A DNA stretch of 64,000 bases, from assembly GCF_013184495.1 (NCBI RefSeq), contig NZ_JAAOIY010000001.1, positions 806,001 through 870,000 of the forward strand. Direction: 5' to 3'. The notes under the pieces are model-generated. The model did no database searches. It was not told the origin of the DNA and saw only the letters and a program-made list of their open reading frames with translations. The DNA comes from Sporosarcina jiandibaonis (GTDB taxonomy: Bacteria > Bacillota > Bacilli > Bacillales_A > Planococcaceae). The position numbers were made by a program, and so were the translations under genes. Position 1 is the first letter of the stretch. The number at the start of each line of letters is the position of its first letter. Below are positions 9,033-16,768 of this stretch, in pieces.

Positions 9033-9599
9033 TTAGAACGGTGATGAATCTTTTCCTTTTTTATGTTCTTGTTCGCCATGACCATGACCGTGTCCATGTC
9101 TATGGCTAGAGGATGACGATTCATCTCGGTTTGGCCATTCCTCTTCAAAAGTGTGCGGATGGACGGTTACGCAAACTTTAGTTTCGCCCACGACTTCCGC
9201 GACCAATTCACGTTCAACGCAAATAACAAATTTTTCTCCACACTCGGAAATAATTGCTTCTGTACAATTTGGGTGTTGTATGACATCGACGATTACCTCT
9301 TCAACTCTAGATGTCGGTTCATCCCGATAATGTAATCGAATACGGTCTTTATACGGAATTGTTTCCGTGAACACCGAAGTTTTCGAATGATTATTATGGG
9401 AATACCAAACATTTATATCGAACTTGCCAGAGACTTCAACGTATTTACCTGCTTTTTTTGCTTGATGAGTGTGATTGATAACCCAGCAGCCAAGTATGCT
9501 AGTCGGCTTGTTTGGCGGACATAGAATTTCTTTTGAATCGGTCCTTTCCTTTCCTTTTGCAACGATCGCCTTCGTCACGATTTGTCGTAAATTCTTCAG
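9033..9599 (-). CDS. cotE: Outer spore coat morphogenetic protein CotE, probable CTG start
   Basis: CotE organises the outer spore coat. The conserved core is clear: 'TKAIVAKG' near the start, 'KPTSILGCWVINH', 'GKFDINVWYS', 'KLHYRD'-like 'IRLHYRD', and 'AEVVGETKVCV'. No ATG, GTG or TTG fits the ribosome binding site. The GGAGGAGG at 9607-9614 sits seven bases before a CTG at 9599, and translating from there gives ten residues up to 'TK', exactly as in B. subtilis CotE. The next standard start, GTG at 9578, would be 28 bases from the site and drop seven conserved-length residues. The C-terminus ends in serines and a His-Gly repeat instead of the acidic B. subtilis tail. It is transcribed alone. 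A CATAAGAT motif near 9630 resembles a sporulation sigma -10 element. Confidence 0.88.
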   Translation of the reverse strand: MKNLRQIVTKAIVAKGKERTDSKEILCPPNKPTSILGCWVINHTHQAKKAGKYVEVSGKFDINVWYSHNNHSKTSVFTETIPYKDRIRLHYRDEPTSRVEEVIVDVIQHPNCTEAIISECGEKFVICVERELVAEVVGETKVCVTVHPHTFEEEWPNRDESSSSSHRHGHGHGHGEQEHKKGKDSSPF

Positions 9600-9656
9600 T
9601 TCTCTTCCTCCTCCATTCGCTTCAGTTTATCTTATGCGACAGGAGCCTAGAGAGTG

Positions 9657-9687
9657 AAAAAATCGACAGGAAATTAATCCCGCCGAT
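9657..9687 (-). terminator. miaB-ricA operon terminator
   Basis: A 10-bp stem (ATCGGCGGGA paired with TCCTGTCGAT, including G-T pairs) with a 6-base loop is followed by T6 on the minus strand. It lies downstream of ricA. Confidence 0.78.
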
Positions 9688-9702
9688 CTATATTATTTAA
9701 TA

Positions 9703-10131
9703 CTAATTGTTGTAAGTTGTGTTTTTAACGTATGAACCAGTTTCGCCGCGAAGCAAATCTCCGTCAGTTGACTTGATCACTTCATTTGTCACGCCGTTTG
9801 CAATTGTTGTCGAGACAAGTTGCAGTAAATCATTTACTTCACCTTGTGATTGTTTGAACTCTTGAACGATTGGAACCGTATCGATATCTTCTTGAATTTT
9901 ATCAATTTTGCCTTCGATAATTTCCAACGCTCTTTCTTTTCCGTACTGTTGGAAGTTGACAGCTTGCTTTTGCAATGACTTTAAGCTTGCAATACTTTCA
10001 CGTATTTTCTGATTTTCATTGATTTGAGCTTCTGCGCGTTTGAAAAAGTCTACTTCCTCCGTGTTGGCAATCATCAATGCAATTTCATTCGCTTTAGCGA
10101 TAATTTCATCTTTAGTATATTTTTTTTCCAT
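9703..10131 (-). CDS. ricA: RicA (YmcA)-type regulator, YlbF/YmcA family
   Basis: This 142-residue, mostly helical protein belongs to the YlbF/YmcA family. In B. subtilis, RicA (YmcA) forms a complex with RicF (YlbF) and RicT (YaaT) that carries iron-sulphur clusters, steers RNase Y cleavage of operon mRNAs, and promotes phosphorelay-driven differentiation. The family core is seen in 'EIALMIANTEEVDFFKRAEAQI' and 'IVQEFKQSQGEVNDLLQLV'. The start is ATG at 10131, overlapping the miaB stop as TAATG; the longer open frame upstream is miaB sequence. Placement directly after miaB is conserved in Bacillus, and the gene for its functional partner RNase Y lies about 3 kb away. Confidence 0.88.
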   Translation of the reverse strand: MEKKYTKDEIIAKANEIALMIANTEEVDFFKRAEAQINENQKIRESIASLKSLQKQAVNFQQYGKERALEIIEGKIDKIQEDIDTVPIVQEFKQSQGEVNDLLQLVSTTIANGVTNEVIKSTDGDLLRGETGSYVKNTTYNN

Positions 10132-11681
10132 TATAATACGACCTCTTTCTTTTCTGCAACGCCGATAAATTCGCCGTCGAGCGACCATGTTTTCGCATCG
10201 GTTATTTTTACATGGACAAGTTTTCCGATTACATCCTTTGGCGCTCTGAAGTTAACTAGTTTGTTCTTTCTAGTGTAACCGGAAAGAACTTCGTCATTTC
10301 GTTTACTTTCGCCTTCTACGAGAACTTCCACAATTTGACCTTCAAATTGCTTCATGGCTTTCAAAGAATATTCGTTAACAAGTTTGTTTAATCGTTGAAG
10401 TCTATCTTTCTTCACTTCCATCGGGATATTATCCGCCATTTTCTCAGCAGGCGTGCCATCACGTGGAGAATAAATATACGTATACGCTGTTTCAAAACCG
10501 ACTTCTTCGTATAATGTCATTGTTTCCTCAAATTGTTCGTCGGTCTCATTTGGGAATCCGACGATTATATCTGTCGTTAATGACACATCAGGCATTGCGG
10601 TTTTTATTTTACGGGCGAGTTCTAGAAATTCTTCTCGCGAATAAATTCTACCCATGATTTTCAAGATCGATGTAGAACCCGATTGAACCGGCAGATGGAT
10701 ATGTTCGACGAGGTTTCCGCCTTTTGCCAGCACTTCGATTAAATGATCATCGAAATCTCTTGGGTGACTTGTCGTAAAGCGGACGCGCGGAATATCGATT
10801 TTACGTAAATCATCCATCAAATCGCCGAAACGATAATCCAGATCTTCAAAATCTTTTCCATAAGCATTCACGTTTTGTCCAAGGAGTGTAATTTCTTTAT
10901 ACCCTTGGGCGGCGAGTTGTCGAATCTCTTGAATGATATCCCCGGGTCTCCGACTGCGCTCTTTTCCTCTTGTATACGGCACGATGCAATATGTACAAAA
11001 CTTATCGCAACCATACATAATGTTCACCCATGCTTTAATCTCGCCGTGACGAACCTTTGGAAGGTTTTCAATAATATCGCCTTCTTTAGACCACACTTCG
11101 ATAACCATTTCTTTTGACATATACGCTTCATGTAAAATGTTTGGCAATCTATGAATATTGTGCGTGCCGAAAATCATGTCGACTTGGTCATAGGTTTGCA
11201 GTATTTTATTGACGACGGATTCTTCCTGCGACATGCAACCGCAAACACCGATTAAGATATCTGGATTGCGTTGTTTAAGCGGCTTTAAATGACCGAGCTC
11301 CCCGAACACTTTGTTTTCAGCGTTTTCACGAATGGCACATGTGTTTAACAAAATAATGTTCGCATCTTCGACTGTTTCGGTCGCTTCATAACCGAGGGCT
11401 GTAAATATACCCGCCATTACTTCTGTGTCGTGTTCGTTCATTTGGCAGCCGTATGTCCGGATATAAAACTTTCTGCCATTGCCCATATTTTGAAAGCGTT
11501 CTTCTATTTCAAAGTCATCAAAATACACGACTTCTTCCCCGCCGCGTCTTCTCGCTTTTTTCAAGTTAGGCGGCTTATAGACTGATTGGAAATATTGACT
11601 ATAATCTTTTTCATTCTTTTCTTCTTTATTTACTAAGCCCGACTTAATCTGCCCGGCACTTATGCGCTGTTCTTCATTCAT
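10131..11681 (-). CDS. miaB: tRNA (N6-isopentenyladenosine-37-C2)-methylthiotransferase
   Basis: MiaB is a radical-SAM enzyme that adds a methylthio group to i6A37 in tRNA, the step after MiaA. The UPF0004 domain has 'YGCQMNEHD', '[15 protein letters not shown]' and '[10 protein letters not shown]', giving the three cysteines of the auxiliary cluster. The radical-SAM motif is '[15 protein letters not shown]' (CxxxCxxC). A TRAM domain ends the protein. At 516 residues with an N-terminal extension ('[10 protein letters not shown]...DYSQYF') it matches Bacillus MiaB. It is the first gene of a two-gene unit with ricA and has its own sigma-A promoter. Confidence 0.96.
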   Translation of the reverse strand: MNEEQRISAGQIKSGLVNKEEKNEKDYSQYFQSVYKPPNLKKARRRGGEEVVYFDDFEIEERFQNMGNGRKFYIRTYGCQMNEHDTEVMAGIFTALGYEATETVEDANIILLNTCAIRENAENKVFGELGHLKPLKQRNPDILIGVCGCMSQEESVVNKILQTYDQVDMIFGTHNIHRLPNILHEAYMSKEMVIEVWSKEGDIIENLPKVRHGEIKAWVNIMYGCDKFCTYCIVPYTRGKERSRRPGDIIQEIRQLAAQGYKEITLLGQNVNAYGKDFEDLDYRFGDLMDDLRKIDIPRVRFTTSHPRDFDDHLIEVLAKGGNLVEHIHLPVQSGSTSILKIMGRIYSREEFLELARKIKTAMPDVSLTTDIIVGFPNETDEQFEETMTLYEEVGFETAYTYIYSPRDGTPAEKMADNIPMEVKKDRLQRLNKLVNEYSLKAMKQFEGQIVEVLVEGESKRNDEVLSGYTRKNKLVNFRAPKDVIGKLVHVKITDAKTWSLDGEFIGVAEKKEVVL

Positions 11682-11734
11682 AAATTTGAATCCCCTTTCC
11701 GACAGTTTCTCGGGAACGATTTCATACGTACCTT

Positions 11735-11764
11735 ATTATACTTAAATTGGAGCCGAGTGTACAA
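11735..11764 (-). promoter_or_regulatory. Sigma-A promoter of miaB-ricA
   Basis: Minus strand TTGTAC, an 18-base spacer, then a perfect TATAAT, about 54 bases upstream of the miaB start. Confidence 0.72.
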
Positions 11765-11830
11765 GGAGAGGATTAATTGTTGGCATTTTGTCGATTGTTT
11801 GTCACAGTTTTACATTGTCTATTTCCAATT

Positions 11831-11868
11831 AAAAAAACTACGGAGATTTAATTATCCCCGTAGTTTTT
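11831..11868 (-). terminator. spoVS terminator
   Basis: On the minus strand, AAAACTACGGGGA and its complement TCTCCGTAGTTTT form a hairpin followed by T7, starting three bases after the spoVS stop. Confidence 0.88.
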
Positions 11869-11870
11869 CA

Positions 11871-12161
11871 TTACATATCGTTTTGTGTTGCCCCACGCGC
11901 TCGCTTTTCCACGAGCAACTTCAATGCCGTCCGTCCCTCACCATTAATCATGATATCGGTGAATGCTGGCGCACAGGTAAGATCAGATCCACTTGGCGCG
12001 ACAAACCCCCGTGCAATCGCAATTGCTTTCACTGCTTGATTGAGTGCACCCGCTCCTACAGCTTGCATTTCCGCATACCCTTGTTCTCGGATGACTGCAA
12101 CGAGCGCACCAGCAACTGAATTTGGATTCGAGCGAGATGAGACTTTCAATGGGTTCACCAT
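11871..12161 (-). CDS. spoVS: Stage V sporulation protein S
   Basis: SpoVS is a small Alba-like protein needed for late sporulation and proper septum and coat development in B. subtilis. The strongly conserved segment 'GALNQAVKAIAIARGFVAPSGSDL' followed by 'PAFTDI' identifies it. At 96 residues it has a slightly longer C-terminus than the B. subtilis protein. The ATG is preceded by AAGGAGG. It lies downstream of ymdB, the order seen in Bacillus; the tdh/kbl genes that follow spoVS in B. subtilis are absent. An inverted repeat sits in the short gap before it, and no clear sigma-H promoter was recognised. Confidence 0.96.
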   Translation of the reverse strand: MVNPLKVSSRSNPNSVAGALVAVIREQGYAEMQAVGAGALNQAVKAIAIARGFVAPSGSDLTCAPAFTDIMINGEGRTALKLLVEKRARGATQNDM

Positions 12162-12184
12162 TATTCCTCCTTATTTTCCGATGT

Positions 12185-12207
12185 CTATGGAACGGATACG
12201 TCCATAG
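12185..12207. repeat. Inverted repeat upstream of spoVS
   Basis: CTATGGA and TCCATAG form perfect 7-bp arms around a 9-base centre in the 83-bp gap between ymdB and spoVS. No T run follows on either side, so it is not a typical terminator. It could be an operator or leader hairpin. Confidence 0.5.
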
Positions 12208-12244
12208 CCCATACTATGAGAAAAAGGATTCGTTTAGACTCAAC

Positions 12245-13042
12245 TTAGCTTTCGAATGGTTTATCATCGTTAATCATGATGCGTTCAACATGAATCGCTT
12301 TCCCCGTTTTATCATCCAGTTCAACGTATAAACCGTTTAATTGAACGCGTCCATTTTTCGGCACTTCGAATCGCACCGGCATATTTGTTTGAAAACGGTA
12401 GATGACATCTTCTTTTTTCATGCCGAGAATTTCATCGTACGGTCCTGTCATGCCCGCATCTGTCAAATAGGCGGTTCCTTTAGGAAGAATCCGTTCATCC
12501 GCTGTCTGGACATGCGTGTGCGTTCCTACGACGGCTGATGCACGCCCATCGAGATGCCACCCCATCGCGATTTTCTCGCTCGTAGCTTCTGCATGGAAAT
12601 CGACAAAAACAAGCGGTGAAATTTCATGTGCTTCGTCCAGTAGTTCATCAGCTTTTGCAAACGGATCTCCATGGGGCGGCAAAAATGTTCTTCCGTGCAA
12701 ATTAATCACGGATAACGAAACGCCGTTTCGTGAAATCGTCGTCATTCCGCGACCCGGTGCTTCATCCGAAAAATTAGCCGGGCGAATTAAATAATCAGTC
12801 TCATCAATGAAATCATAAATTTCTTTTTGATCCCAAGTATGGTTTCCCATCGTTACAACGTCGACGCCAGCGCGCAGCATATCATCAAAAATCGCCTTTG
12901 TGATTCCTCGGCCAGCTGCTGCATTTTCTCCGTTCGCAATGACGACATCTGGATTGTATTTGCGTTTTAGTCTCGGTAAATAGCGGTACACCATATCTCG
13001 CCCAAGCGATCCGACAATATCACCAATAAATACGATCTTCAT
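12245..13042 (-). CDS. ymdB: YmdB family metallophosphoesterase (2',3'-cyclic nucleotide phosphodiesterase)
   Basis: YmdB is a dinuclear-metal phosphoesterase that acts on cyclic nucleotides. In B. subtilis it affects biofilm and motility choice and intercellular nanotube formation. Metal ligands are visible as 'FIGDIVGSLGRD' (Asp near residue 8), 'IANGENAAAGRG', 'TMGNHTWD', 'VDFHAEATSEK' and 'VGTHTHVQTAD'. The 265-residue length is normal for the TIGR00282 family. It follows rny, separated by the rny terminator, matching the rny-ymdB-spoVS order of Bacillus. The start is ATG with GAGG in front. Confidence 0.94.
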   Translation of the reverse strand: MKIVFIGDIVGSLGRDMVYRYLPRLKRKYNPDVVIANGENAAAGRGITKAIFDDMLRAGVDVVTMGNHTWDQKEIYDFIDETDYLIRPANFSDEAPGRGMTTISRNGVSLSVINLHGRTFLPPHGDPFAKADELLDEAHEISPLVFVDFHAEATSEKIAMGWHLDGRASAVVGTHTHVQTADERILPKGTAYLTDAGMTGPYDEILGMKKEDVIYRFQTNMPVRFEVPKNGRVQLNGLYVELDDKTGKAIHVERIMINDDKPFES

Positions 13043-13077
13043 TAAAAAAACCTCTTTCTTTTTGGGTGGTTAAAATG

Positions 13078-13115
13078 AAAAAAGGCTTCGGGACTGTAAT
13101 TCCCGGAAGCCTTTT
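13078..13115 (-). terminator. rny terminator
   Basis: AAAAGGCTTCCGGGA pairs with TCCCGAAGCCTTTT (one bulge) and is followed by T6 on the minus strand. Some readthrough into ymdB is likely, because no promoter is visible in the remaining gap. Confidence 0.88.
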
Positions 13116-13119
13116 ATCA

Positions 13120-14676
13120 TCATTTTGCGTAGTCAACCGCGCGCGTTTCACGAATGACCGTTACCTTTATATGACCCGGATAATCAAGTTCTTCTTCAAT
13201 TCGTTTTCGAATATCCCTAGCGAGACGATGCGCTGTAATGTCATCAATCTGATCTGGACGAACGATAATCCGCACTTCGCGACCTGCTTGAATGGCAAAT
13301 GATTTTTCTACGCCTTCGTATGATTCCGATATTTCTTCGAGTTTTTGCAAACGTCGAATGTAGTTTTCTAATGTTTCACTGCGTGCACCCGGTCTCGCTG
13401 CAGACAAAGCATCTGCTGCCGCGACGAGTACTGCGATAACCGATGTCGCTTCCGTATCTCCGTGATGGGATGCGATACTGTTAATGACGACCGGATGTTC
13501 TTTGTATTTCGTTGCGAGCTCCACGCCGATTTCGACATGACTACCTTCAACTTCATGGTCAATCGCTTTTCCAATATCATGAAGGAGTCCCGCACGTCTT
13601 GCAAGTGTAACGTCTTCTCCAAGTTCTGCCGCTAAGAGCCCCGTTAGGTATGCAACTTCTGTAGAATGCTTTAGAACATTTTGTCCATAGCTAGTTCTGA
13701 AGCGCAGTCTTCCAAGAATCTTTATTAAATCTGGATGAAGATTATGAACACCGATATCAAAGGTTGTCTGCTCTCCCGTTTCACGAATGAGTTCATCCAC
13801 TTCGCGTCTTGACTTGTCAACCATTTCTTCAATACGCGCTGGGTGGATTCGTCCATCCTGCACAAGTTTTTCAAGTGCGAGGCGAGCAGTTTCTCGACGA
13901 ACTGGGTCAAATCCTGATAAGACGACCGCTTCCGGTGTATCATCAATTATAAGATCAATTCCTGTAAGTGTTTCAAGCGTCCGGATGTTACGTCCTTCAC
14001 GACCAATGATTCGGCCTTTCATTTCATCATTCGGCAAGTTTACTACGGATACTGTCGTTTCGGTAACATGATCTGCTGCGAAACGTTGTAATGCGATAGA
14101 AAGTATTTCACGTGCTTTTTTGTCTGATTCTTCTTTTGCTTGCAGCTCTGACTCTTTTGTCATAACGGCGATATCTGTTGCGAGTTCTTTTTCTACTTCT
14201 GATAGAATCACTTGTTTTGCTTCTTCTCGCGTTAGTGATGATATTCTTTCTAGTTCCGTTTGTTGAACGGTCACTAGTTCTTCCGCCTTGCGTTCCATCT
14301 GTTCAATATGCTGTTGTCTTCCTGTAAGCGCCTCTTCTTTGCGCTCCAGACCCGCTTCTCTTTTGTTGAGAGCATTATCTTTACGGTCGAGATGTTCCTC
14401 CCGCTGCAAATGACGATTTTCTTGTTTTTGCAATTCCGACCGTCGTTCGCGGATTTCAGCTTCCGCTTCAATTCTCAGTTTGTGAGTTTCATCTTTCGCT
14501 TCCAGTAGTGCCTCTCTTTTCATAGCCTCCGCTTCACGCTTGGCCTCCTCGACAATTGTTTCTGCCGAGTATTTGGCACCTGTCACTTTTGATTTGTTCA
14601 CTTGCCTATTAACAAAATAGATAACAAGAGCACCGACGAAGAAACCGAGCAAAGCGGAGATGATTATTTCTACCAT
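13120..14676 (-). CDS. rny: Ribonuclease Y
   Basis: RNase Y is the membrane-anchored endonuclease that initiates much mRNA decay in Firmicutes. The N-terminal transmembrane helix is '[21 protein letters not shown]'. A long charged coiled coil follows to about residue 190. The KH domain shows '[21 protein letters not shown]' and the HD domain has '[14 protein letters not shown]'. The start is ATG at 14676, five bases after AGGAGGTGA, giving 518 residues. It has a perfect-consensus sigma-A promoter 107 bases upstream. RicA, part of the complex that directs RNase Y, is encoded nearby. Confidence 0.97.
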   Translation of the reverse strand: MVEIIISALLGFFVGALVIYFVNRQVNKSKVTGAKYSAETIVEEAKREAEAMKREALLEAKDETHKLRIEAEAEIRERRSELQKQENRHLQREEHLDRKDNALNKREAGLERKEEALTGRQQHIEQMERKAEELVTVQQTELERISSLTREEAKQVILSEVEKELATDIAVMTKESELQAKEESDKKAREILSIALQRFAADHVTETTVSVVNLPNDEMKGRIIGREGRNIRTLETLTGIDLIIDDTPEAVVLSGFDPVRRETARLALEKLVQDGRIHPARIEEMVDKSRREVDELIRETGEQTTFDIGVHNLHPDLIKILGRLRFRTSYGQNVLKHSTEVAYLTGLLAAELGEDVTLARRAGLLHDIGKAIDHEVEGSHVEIGVELATKYKEHPVVINSIASHHGDTEATSVIAVLVAAADALSAARPGARSETLENYIRRLQKLEEISESYEGVEKSFAIQAGREVRIIVRPDQIDDITAHRLARDIRKRIEEELDYPGHIKVTVIRETRAVDYAK

Positions 14677-14782
14677 CCTGGTCACCTCCTAATTGCTATT
14701 CTTTTCATTTTCAGTCGGCTCGTATATCAACGTACAACATACTGCCTAAATAATCTTTTGGGGTAAAAGGTATACAGTTCTA

Positions 14783-14811
14783 ATTGTATCTTTGTAAAAA
14801 TCGCATGTCAA
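14783..14811 (-). promoter_or_regulatory. Consensus sigma-A promoter of rny
   Basis: Minus strand TTGACA, exactly 17 bases, then TACAAT. It is one of the closest matches to the sigma-A consensus in the window. It implies a leader of about 100 bases before the rny start codon. Confidence 0.85.
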
Positions 14812-14902
14812 GGATACACAAGTACCGTCATGACGATTAATTTAGAATTTAGTACGTTCAGGAAGAAAATATTGGGAATACACAGGCTTTGTTGCGAAGT
14901 GG

Positions 14903-15373
14903 TGCGGAAAATGGTTCTTTGGTGTGTGGGATCTGGTGCGGGAATAAATTGACCTCCGAAACACGGCGCGAGAATAACAGCACGAAAGCAGCGAGAGCCA
15001 CTCAGCTCGGTACCAGAAAAAAACGCCGCGAAACCCGTTACGGGAACAAACTCAGAGCAACGGGAATAACGTCACCCGCAACGAGAGCAACACGGCGCGA
15101 TACGGGAATAAAAACTACGCGAAACTCGTTACGGGAACAAACCTGGGAACAACGGGAATAACGTCACCCGCAACGGGAGCAACACAGCGCGATACGGGAA
15201 TAAAAACGCCGCGAAACCCGTTACGGGAACAAACCTAGCAGCAACGGGAATAACGTCACCCGCAACGGGAGCAACACGGCGCGATACGGGAATAAAAAAC
15301 TACGCGAAAGATTAATCCAGTGCGAGAATAACGACAACTGATTCGAGCACAACGCGGCGTGATACGAGCACAT
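14903..15373. repeat. Intergenic array of a 10-bp core at 21-bp spacing (gene-free region recA-rny)
   Basis: The 828-bp gap between recA and rny holds no credible gene. It contains at least 17 copies of a core close to RCGRGARYAA. Clear copies start at 14938, 14968, 15040, 15060, 15081, 15102, 15131, 15152, 15173, 15194, 15223, 15244, 15265, 15286, 15322, 15343 and 15364. Most neighbours are exactly 21 bp apart, with occasional jumps of 20, 29-30 or 36. Spacers of about 11 bp vary. The tract is visibly richer in G and C than the flanking DNA. It begins after the recA terminator and ends before the rny promoter. An open frame crosses it on the plus strand but has no ribosome site and only reflects the repeat. 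Confidence 0.85.
15022..15297. repeat. Three tandem ~91-bp units inside the intergenic array
   Basis: Higher-order repeat: a unit of 91-92 bp occurs three times in tandem (the 'gcgaaac' phase points are at 15028, 15119, 15211 and, truncated, 15303). Each unit carries four 10-bp cores in the order ...GAACAA, ...GAATAA, ...GAGCAA, ...GAATAA. It also has two small inverted repeats, CCCGTTACGGG and CCCGCAACGGG. The units differ by a few substitutions, so the expansion is recent but not fresh. Confidence 0.85.
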
Positions 15374-15458
15374 CAAGAATTGATAAGTGAATTAGGTGGC
15401 CGCAAAAACACGATACAGGCTCGCGATACGGCACAACCGCCCCCTCTAGTTTGAACAC

Positions 15459-15492
15459 AAAAAAACAGTTCACCCATATAGAGTGAACCGTT
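15459..15492 (-). terminator. recA terminator
   Basis: On the minus strand, AACGGTTCAC and GTGAACTGTT pair around a short loop and are followed by T7, 12 bases after the recA stop. Confidence 0.9.
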
Positions 15493-15504
15493 GGAAATTG
15501 ATTA

Positions 15505-16575
15505 TTATTTTTCTTCTTCCAGTAATAATTCTAGTTCTTCAGCTTCAGCCTCGTCATCGACATCGTGTCCGTCAACGATTTCGGCTTCTCCGCCAAGTTT
15601 ATAATACTCGCGGATTTTTGTATCGATCGCTTTTTTAATATCTGGATTTTCAACCAGGAACTGCTTTGCATTTTCGCGGCCTTGTCCTAGACGCTCTCCT
15701 TCGTATGAATACCATGATCCACTACGCTGGACTACTTCTACTTCAGTACCGAGGTCTATAATTTCACCTTCTTGTGAAATTCCCAACCCGTACATGATAT
15801 CCACTTCTGCAAGGCGGAATGGCGGTGCAACTTTGTTTTTCACGACTCTGATACGCGTCTTGTTTCCGACAATTTCAGTACCTTGTTTAATTGCTTCGCC
15901 GCGACGAACGTCGATTCGGACTGATGCATAGAACTTCAGTGCACGTCCGCCCGGAGTCACTTCTGGGCTACCAAACATGACGCCGACTTTTTCACGGATT
16001 TGGTTAATGAAAATTGCATTCGTTCTCGACTTATTGATCGCACCGGATAATTTCCGAAGCGCTTGAGACATTAGGCGTGCTTGCAAACCAACATGCGAGT
16101 CGCCCATTTCTCCTTCAATCTCCGCTTTAGGAACGAGCGCAGCAACAGAGTCAACAACAATGATGTCAACTGCGCCACTACGAACAAGCGCCTCACAAAT
16201 TTCAAGTGCTTGTTCGCCTGTATCCGGTTGTGATAATAATAATTCATCTATATTAACACCAAGACGTTTTGCATATTCAGGGTCGAGCGCGTGCTCCGCA
16301 TCAATAAATGCAGCCGTTCCGCCTTCTGCTTGTGCAGCGGCAATCGCATGAAGTGAAACGGTCGTTTTACCCGAACTCTCCGGTCCATAAATTTCTACTA
16401 CACGACCGCGCGGGTATCCGCCTACTCCTAATGCGATGTCGAGTGCAAGTGATCCACTTGAAGTCGTAGCAATTTTACGATCTGTTTTTTCTCCGAGTTT
16501 CATGACAGATCCTTTACCAAATTGTTTTTCAATTTGTTTTAATGCCATATCTAAAGCCGCTTTACGATTTTTCAA
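15505..16575 (-). CDS. recA: Recombinase RecA
   Basis: RecA forms ATP-dependent filaments on single-stranded DNA for strand exchange and triggers LexA self-cleavage. Walker A is 'GPESSGKTT', Walker B-type '[11 protein letters not shown]', and loop L2 lies around '[21 protein letters not shown]'. The C-terminus is acidic as usual. The start is TTG at 16575, seven bases after AGGGAGG. It gives the family N-terminus '[21 protein letters not shown]' and 356 residues. The longer frame upstream runs through the promoter. A LexA-type box and promoter are visible in front, and cinA lies upstream as in many Bacillales. Confidence 0.98.
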   Translation of the reverse strand: MKNRKAALDMALKQIEKQFGKGSVMKLGEKTDRKIATTSSGSLALDIALGVGGYPRGRVVEIYGPESSGKTTVSLHAIAAAQAEGGTAAFIDAEHALDPEYAKRLGVNIDELLLSQPDTGEQALEICEALVRSGAVDIIVVDSVAALVPKAEIEGEMGDSHVGLQARLMSQALRKLSGAINKSRTNAIFINQIREKVGVMFGSPEVTPGGRALKFYASVRIDVRRGEAIKQGTEIVGNKTRIRVVKNKVAPPFRLAEVDIMYGLGISQEGEIIDLGTEVEVVQRSGSWYSYEGERLGQGRENAKQFLVENPDIKKAIDTKIREYYKLGGEAEIVDGHDVDDEAEAEELELLLEEEK

Positions 16576-16621
16576 ATATATTTCCTCCCTAAAATGATTT
16601 CCTGTTTTTCTATCTGTTCTT

Positions 16622-16650
16622 ACTATACATCTTTTAGGAAAAATACACAA
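16622..16650 (-). promoter_or_regulatory. recA promoter
   Basis: Minus strand TTGTGT, 17 bases, then TATAGT, 47 bases upstream of the TTG start. The LexA box lies nine bases beyond the -35. Confidence 0.65.
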
Positions 16651-16658
16651 CAAAAAAG

Positions 16659-16672
16659 CGAACGTTTATTCG
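16659..16672. promoter_or_regulatory. LexA (SOS) box upstream of recA
   Basis: CGAACGTTTATTCG matches the Firmicutes LexA consensus CGAAC-N4-GTTCG at all but one defined position (ATTCG in place of GTTCG). It sits just upstream of the recA promoter. LexA itself is encoded at the left edge of the window. Confidence 0.82.
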
Positions 16673-16724
16673 AGCGTCTTTTATTAAAATGAAATAATTC
16701 ATGCTAAACAGGCGCGATTTTTCA

Positions 16725-16740
16725 ATTTTCATATGAAAAT
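16725..16740. repeat. 16-bp perfect palindrome between cinA and recA
   Basis: ATTTTCATATGAAAAT is a perfect palindrome in the cinA-recA gap, about 50 bp beyond the LexA box. It resembles the outer halves of a CodY box, but the centre is three bases too wide. No function can be assigned from sequence. Confidence 0.55.
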
Positions 16741-16768
16741 AGCTATCAAAATAAAATTTTCAAGTTTA

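Noticed and set aside
14889..15161. 90-residue plus-strand open frame over the recA-rny array
   Set aside because: No ribosome site, biased Arg/Thr composition that only mirrors the DNA repeat, and no family resemblance.
14903..15373. CRISPR array or insertion-sequence remnant in the recA-rny gap
   Set aside because: Period too short for CRISPR, no terminal inverted repeats, target duplication or transposase fragments.
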